From Bacilli bacterium (GTDB lineage: Bacteria; Bacillota_I; Bacilli_A; RF39; UBA660): a stretch of 9,383 nt of DNA. Position 1 is the stretch's first letter. Every line of letters begins with the position of its first letter. Location of the stretch: NCBI GenBank assembly GCA_900771805.1, contig CAAGPL010000091.1:1-9383 (forward strand). The letters are read 5' to 3'. A model generated the notes under the pieces. That model saw only the letters and a program-made list of their open reading frames with translations. It did not search any database and was not told where the DNA came from. Of this stretch, positions 6,733-9,383 are shown piece after piece. Made by a program: the position numbers and the translations under genes.

Positions 6733-7557
6733 CTATTTAAAACATTTATAAAGTTTTTTACTTTCGTTATAATTTAATATAATTTCATATAAATTGGCAT
6801 TTAAGCACACTTTATATATATCATTATCATTAATAACCATCTGATTATATATTAAATAATCAGAAAGAATATTAGCTAAAGGATATCTTAATAAATAATT
6901 TATTAAACCAGTATTCAAATCATAGTCATAACATTGTATAGATTTAATTTTTTTTATATCTAAATCTTCTGTTTTTATTTGACCAGTTTTATTATATAAC
7001 TTTTCACAAAATAATTCATACTCAATAGACTTTAACATTTTAGTTTCAAAATATATTCTATTATTTCTTCTTGTATCAATTAATTCATGAAACATTTTAT
7101 TATCTAACCAAATTTCTAGTTTTTTTTCAATGTAAAATGAAAATACCTCACAAAGAAAATGATATTGATTAGGAATAATATTTGGTTTTAAATTTCCATC
7201 AATATAATGTGCAAATTCGTGTACAAGCATAAAAATATCCGAGTCATTTCCTGCTAATTTTATAAAAGCATTATTATTTTTCGTATTAACAAAACTTTTA
7301 ATATTATTTTCATTTATTATAATTTTACCATTTTCTATACCATCTATAATCATCTGATAATATTTATCATTATAGTTCCTATAAAATTCAAGAACAATAT
7401 TTAATGGATCTTTTATTAACTTTGTATAGTTTTTTTTATTACACTTTTCATTAAAACAACTAATTAATTTGTAAATAATATCCTCTTTTAAAAATTTATT
7501 AATACATGATTCTTTTTTTACTCTACATATAAATGATTTAATAATCTTCTCTTCCAT
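6733..7557 (-). CDS. Small HExxH metallopeptidase, M3-like
   Basis: A 274-residue protein with no signal peptide and no membrane helix, so probably cytosolic. HEFAH (113-117) is a zinc-binding HExxH motif. The next glutamate in CEVFSFYIE (E137, with S140 and E144) sits about 20 residues later. This spacing and the EVxS context match the third zinc ligand of M3 oligoendopeptidases (HExGH...EvaS). A late YLLRYPLANILSDYL (221-235) resembles the final M3 helix. The protein is less than half the usual M3 length (about 600), so it would be a catalytic core without most of the N-terminal lid. The usual M3 His/Tyr pair near the C-terminus is not clear. Other gluzincin families remain possible. The Shine-Dalgarno (GGTAAG) is weak. 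It ends at the terminator shared with the 54-residue peptide. The substrate is unknown; peptide cleavage is inferred. Confidence 0.75.
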   Translation of the reverse strand: MEEKIIKSFICRVKKESCINKFLKEDIIYKLISCFNEKCNKKNYTKLIKDPLNIVLEFYRNYNDKYYQMIIDGIENGKIIINENNIKSFVNTKNNNAFIKLAGNDSDIFMLVHEFAHYIDGNLKPNIIPNQYHFLCEVFSFYIEKKLEIWLDNKMFHELIDTRRNNRIYFETKMLKSIEYELFCEKLYNKTGQIKTEDLDIKKIKSIQCYDYDLNTGLINYLLRYPLANILSDYLIYNQMVINDNDIYKVCLNANLYEIILNYNESKKLYKCFK

Positions 7558-7605
7558 ATTTTCTTACCAAAAAACACACTAACAAGTAATATGTTTATTC
7601 CTTTT

Positions 7606-7719
7606 TTAACACATATATAATATTTTTCCACCATTAGTATTTGCAAATGCAATTATTTCTTTTTTTATATCTTTTGTTAACTCAATTTTCAATTCTGTAT
7701 ATTCATCTTCTATGTAAAT
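7606..7719 (-). pseudogene. Truncated AlbA_2 (Schlafen-like) DNA-binding gene, N-terminal remnant
   Basis: Minus-strand reading gives IYIEDEYTELKIELTKDIKK, then EIIAFANTNGGKIL, then a stop after 37 codons. This is the start of the AlbA_2 (formerly AAA_4) domain found in ATP-dependent helicase-like or transcription regulator proteins: E..E.K.e.t.di.KEI.AFANT.GG.I. In intact proteins the domain continues (typically IGI.DDG) for several hundred residues. Here it is cut off with YMC and a stop. A good Shine-Dalgarno (GAGGTGA, 7724-7730) is kept, but the codon at the expected start is ATT, not ATG, as if one base had changed. A strong promoter lies upstream. It is most likely decay after deletion of the body; the metallopeptidase gene follows 48 bases downstream. 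Confidence 0.75.
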
Positions 7720-7736
7720 ATTATCACCTCAATTAT

Positions 7737-7765
7737 AGTATATACAGTTTTAAAAATAATCTCAA
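7737..7765 (-). promoter_or_regulatory. Promoter in front of the AlbA_2 remnant
   Basis: On the minus strand, TTGAGA (7760-7765) and TATACT (7737-7742) are separated by exactly 17 bases, the best -35/-10 pair in the window. It is followed by GAGGTGA. It now drives only a broken gene, and possibly the metallopeptidase gene at 7557, since no terminator is seen between them. Confidence 0.6.
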
Positions 7766-7796
7766 TATATTCGGTCACTATATATTTTTAAATGAT

Positions 7797-7820
7797 AAAA
7801 AACGAACTATTTCTAGTTCG
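7797..7820 (-). terminator. Intrinsic terminator, minus strand
   Basis: CGAACTA (7803-7809) pairs with TAGTTCG (7814-7820) around a TTTC loop. On the minus strand the hairpin is followed by six T's (7802-7797). It is a second minus-strand terminator after the one at 7919-7944. It lies directly downstream of the GC-rich segment, which suggests that the segment is transcribed on its own. Confidence 0.75.
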
Positions 7821-7897
7821 AATAAATCTTTAATGGTGCCGTTGCCGTAGTTATCTACAACTTTTGCACAAAGGCGACTGATTTTGAATCAATCACT
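7797..7897 (-). ncRNA. Candidate structured small RNA, about 100 nt, unassigned
   Basis: The segment 7836-7880 is about half G+C (22 of 45) in a window where most spacers are below a quarter. On the minus strand it forms two hairpins in order: GATTGA pairs with TCAGTC around a seven-base loop; then GTGC/GCAC, GTTG/CAAC and TAG/CTA form an interrupted stem with a three-base bulge and an ATAA loop. A terminator hairpin with U-run follows (7797-7820). Upstream is a promoter-like pair with the spacing of a sigma-70 site (7904-7932). No open frame has a start, a ribosome site and a stop that fits. The first hairpin resembles a tRNA-Leu(CAA) anticodon arm, but there is no D-arm or T-loop. I do not recognise an RNA family. 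The 5' end is predicted from the promoter. Confidence 0.45.
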
Positions 7898-7903
7898 ATT
7901 TAC

Positions 7904-7932
7904 ATTTTATCAAACAAAGAAAAAAGTAGCAA
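7904..7932 (-). promoter_or_regulatory. Probable promoter of the candidate small RNA
   Basis: On the minus strand, TTGCTA (7927-7932) and TAAAAT (7904-7909) are 17 bases apart, and the -10 is extended by TG (TGATAAAAT), similar to the TGATATAAT sites of other genes here. The -35 overlaps the terminator hairpin of the upstream membrane-protein gene. Confidence 0.4.
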
Positions 7933-7944
7933 TACTTTGCTACT
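7919..7944 (-). terminator. Intrinsic terminator of membrane-protein copy B
   Basis: AGTAGCAA (7925-7932) pairs perfectly with TTGCTACT (7937-7944) around a TACT loop. On the minus strand the hairpin is followed by a T-run (7925-7919, interrupted at 7919). It lies 35 bases past the stop codon of the gene at 7980-9146. It is unlike the terminator of copy A, so the repeat ends before it. Confidence 0.8.
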
Positions 7945-7979
7945 AATTATTTTATAATTTATATTTAAAATACTAAATT

Positions 7980-9146
7980 TTATCTAATTTCAGAAATACT
8001 TCGAGAAACAATTTTAGTATAAACATAATTATAAATCATTTCTACAACCTGCCCTATATAAGTGCAAAAAGGATTATGAATAAAGGAACATAAAGTTCTA
8101 AGTGTTTTTGCTATACCTGAATGTAATGTTGGTCTAGTATTAGTTTCTTTTGATTTTATTTGTAAATAATGTTGTCTGATTGATATAACTGGAAAAACTA
8201 ACATAAAAACTATCTGTACAAGGAAATAAATTAAAAAGATAATTATATCCGGATTATATAATCTATATAAAACAAATGCCATTATAATCGAAGATAAAAT
8301 GAGTACAACAGCTAATTTATAGCCATTTTTTAAATGTTCTTTAAAAGAAAATTTTTCTTTACTTACATCTATATGTACTGCCGTTTGAATTGCATATATC
8401 ATATCCCATTGCGTATCTGAAACAATACCAACAAAGGTAGAAGCCAATATATATTCCATTCCAAATGAATAAGAATTAATATGTCCAAAAAAATAAATAA
8501 TGAACATCGATATATTTTCTACAATTCCAATGGAACTATTTTTAATATTGTCGAGTAATGAAATATTAATTTTAAACTTTTTAATATTTAAAAACAAAAT
8601 AATAAGTAATAAAAATCCCATTGTAATTAGTGTTATAATTGATGTTATATATTGGCTTTTAGTAATAATTGCTAAAACTACAACTAATATTAAATTAACA
8701 ATATTAAACAATATGCTTATTAAATTGGCTATTTTATTTTCTTTTTCATAATATAATTTTTCTAATACAAGTTTAAGCACATAAGAATAAAAAATGTTAA
8801 ACAAAGAATAAATTGTAAATATTCTAAAAACTGATACATCAACATTCATTATTAATAGAAAACTATTGCATTTAAAAATCAATATTAATAAAATTAACGT
8901 TCCTACTAATATTCCTAAGAAAATATTAGAATAAACTATATTTTTATCTTTCTTTTTTTCTGCCGTAATATTAGGACCTACAGCAAAAATATAATGAAAT
9001 ATAGAAAATAGAAATTGAATAGGATATGTAATTGAAAATGTAACAACTAAGTCTTTAGATAATATAAGACCTAATGCGTTCCATATTACAATAGGTATTA
9101 TTGATAATAATAAAGTATCAAAACTAATCTGTACTAATCTCTTCAT
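7980..9146 (-). CDS. MATE/MOP-like polytopic membrane protein, copy B
   Basis: A 388-residue protein that aligns with copy A (238-1404) end to end with no gaps; I count 71 differences, about 82% identity. Changes cluster in hydrophobic stretches (residues 68-100 and 158-200) and are mostly conservative, while YPIQFLF, ANLISILFN, IKNSSIGIVEN, EYILASTFVG, SDTQWDMIYAIQT, SFKEHLKNGYKL and HNPFCTYIGQ are nearly fixed. Both copies have kept full-length frames, so both are under selection rather than one being debris. The start ATG lies in the last codons of the HAD gene (23-base overlap) and has no Shine-Dalgarno, as in copy A. The transcript ends at the hairpin at 7919-7944. Export or lipid-linked substrate flipping is inferred from MATE/MOP-like features; the cargo is unknown. 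Confidence 0.8.
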   Translation of the reverse strand: MKRLVQISFDTLLLSIIPIVIWNALGLILSKDLVVTFSITYPIQFLFSIFHYIFAVGPNITAEKKKDKNIVYSNIFLGILVGTLILLILIFKCNSFLLIMNVDVSVFRIFTIYSLFNIFYSYVLKLVLEKLYYEKENKIANLISILFNIVNLILVVVLAIITKSQYITSIITLITMGFLLLIILFLNIKKFKINISLLDNIKNSSIGIVENISMFIIYFFGHINSYSFGMEYILASTFVGIVSDTQWDMIYAIQTAVHIDVSKEKFSFKEHLKNGYKLAVVLILSSIIMAFVLYRLYNPDIIIFLIYFLVQIVFMLVFPVISIRQHYLQIKSKETNTRPTLHSGIAKTLRTLCSFIHNPFCTYIGQVVEMIYNYVYTKIVSRSISEIR

Positions 9147-9381
9147 TGTTAATTATATTTGTTATTTGATAATAAACATCATACCAAGTATATGCTCTAA
9201 AAATATTTTTACCATTGCATTCTTTATTATACGCTGCATTAAAACATACAACTGGTATAATCTTAGATATATTATTAATATTTTCCACTTTATCTTCTAT
9301 CATTATACTTATATTATTTTCCTTGCATATTTCAAGTTTATCTTCAGGACTAAAGATTATTTTATTATAATTTATGTTATT
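9124..9381 (-). CDS. HAD-superfamily phosphatase (NT5C/YqfW-like), C-terminal part, second copy
   Basis: The last 85 residues of a HAD gene that runs out of the right edge. It differs from the left copy at only a few residues (for example IMIEDKVENINNISK versus ...NNISE, KECNGKNIFRAYTWYD versus KVCNGKNIYRAYTWYD), with most change in the last nine residues, where the frame also covers the start of the membrane-protein gene. The acidic pair of HAD motif IV (IEDK) is kept. The catalytic N-terminal half lies outside the window. The constant pairing of this gene with a copy of the membrane protein suggests a working unit, such as a phosphatase acting on the transported or lipid-linked compound; this is inference. 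Confidence 0.7.
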   Translation of the reverse strand, partial: NNINYNKIIFSPEDKLEICKENNISIMIEDKVENINNISKIIPVVCFNAAYNKECNGKNIFRAYTWYDVYYQITNIINNEEISTD

Positions 9382-9383
9382 TT

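Larger units (their letters stand above)
7948..9383 (-). repeat. Right arm of the long inverted repeat
   Basis: This is the reverse-complement partner of 1-1436, aligned without gaps and identical over the outermost 75 bases (9309-9383). It contains membrane-protein copy B and the end of its HAD partner. The arms frame 6.5 kb of unrelated genes. No transposase, integrase or terminal direct repeat is visible that would explain it as a mobile element. Confidence 0.93.

Noticed and set aside
7641..7850. Plus-strand open frame of about 69 codons in the spacer
   Set aside because: It runs antisense through the AlbA_2 remnant, its promoter and a terminator hairpin, and has no Shine-Dalgarno site.
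7797..7888. Minus-strand open frame through the GC-rich segment (reads VDNYGNGTIKDLFELE)
   Set aside because: It has no start codon or ribosome site, and its reading runs through the terminator hairpin and U-run, so the protein-like look is probably accidental; a decayed gene end cannot be fully excluded.
7832..7900. Complete tRNA-Leu gene
   Set aside because: Only the anticodon arm and a GGCACCA match. No D-arm, no TTCRA T-loop and no matching acceptor strand are present.
1..9383. Linear plasmid or transposon with terminal inverted repeats
   Set aside because: No replication gene, transposase or integrase is present, and the arms consist of ordinary coding sequence that is cut mid-gene at the edges.
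1..9383. CRISPR array or tandem repeats
   Set aside because: No regularly spaced direct repeats were seen on either strand.

Overview
The window comes from a very AT-rich bacterium that uses the standard code: Trp is TGG and no gene is interrupted by TGA. Strong purine-rich Shine-Dalgarno sites, extended -10 promoters (TGATATAAT), compact intergenic spaces with U-tailed hairpins, and a UvsE/M18 gene set point to a low-GC Bacillota lineage, plausibly an uncultured gut Bacilli or Mollicutes-like organism. That placement is an inference; no marker gene is present.

Layout. The two ends are inverted copies of one module. On the left (1-1436, reading inward) is the 3' end of a HAD-type phosphatase gene, overlapped by a 388-residue polytopic membrane protein. 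On the right (7948-9383) is the same pair on the other strand. The copies align without gaps and the outermost 75 bases match exactly. The membrane proteins are about 82% identical by my count. Between the arms, left to right: a third, more diverged member of the same membrane family (minus); an M18 aminopeptidase (plus); a separate MATE-like transporter (minus); the UV damage endonuclease UvsE (plus); a 54-residue Gly/Tyr/Pro-rich membrane peptide (plus); and a small HExxH metallopeptidase related to family M3 (minus). Then comes a 422-base stretch without an intact gene (7558-7979). It holds a broken N-terminal piece of an AlbA_2 (Schlafen-like) DNA-binding gene with a good promoter, and a GC-rich, hairpin-forming segment with its own promoter-like and terminator signals. 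I propose that segment as an undescribed small RNA of about 100 nt.

How the parts fit. Most genes look like single transcription units separated by hairpin terminators, several shared by convergent pairs. The HAD and membrane genes in each arm overlap by 23 bases, so they are probably made together and may act together on a phosphorylated or lipid-linked substrate. The cargo cannot be told from sequence. Four of the ten protein genes (or parts of genes) that look intact are MATE/MOP-like membrane proteins, so the locus looks like a site of duplication and divergence of that family. The inverted arms could let the 6.5 kb between them flip by recombination. The exact match at the two outer ends may also mean that this is a whole assembly contig ending in a collapsed repeat.
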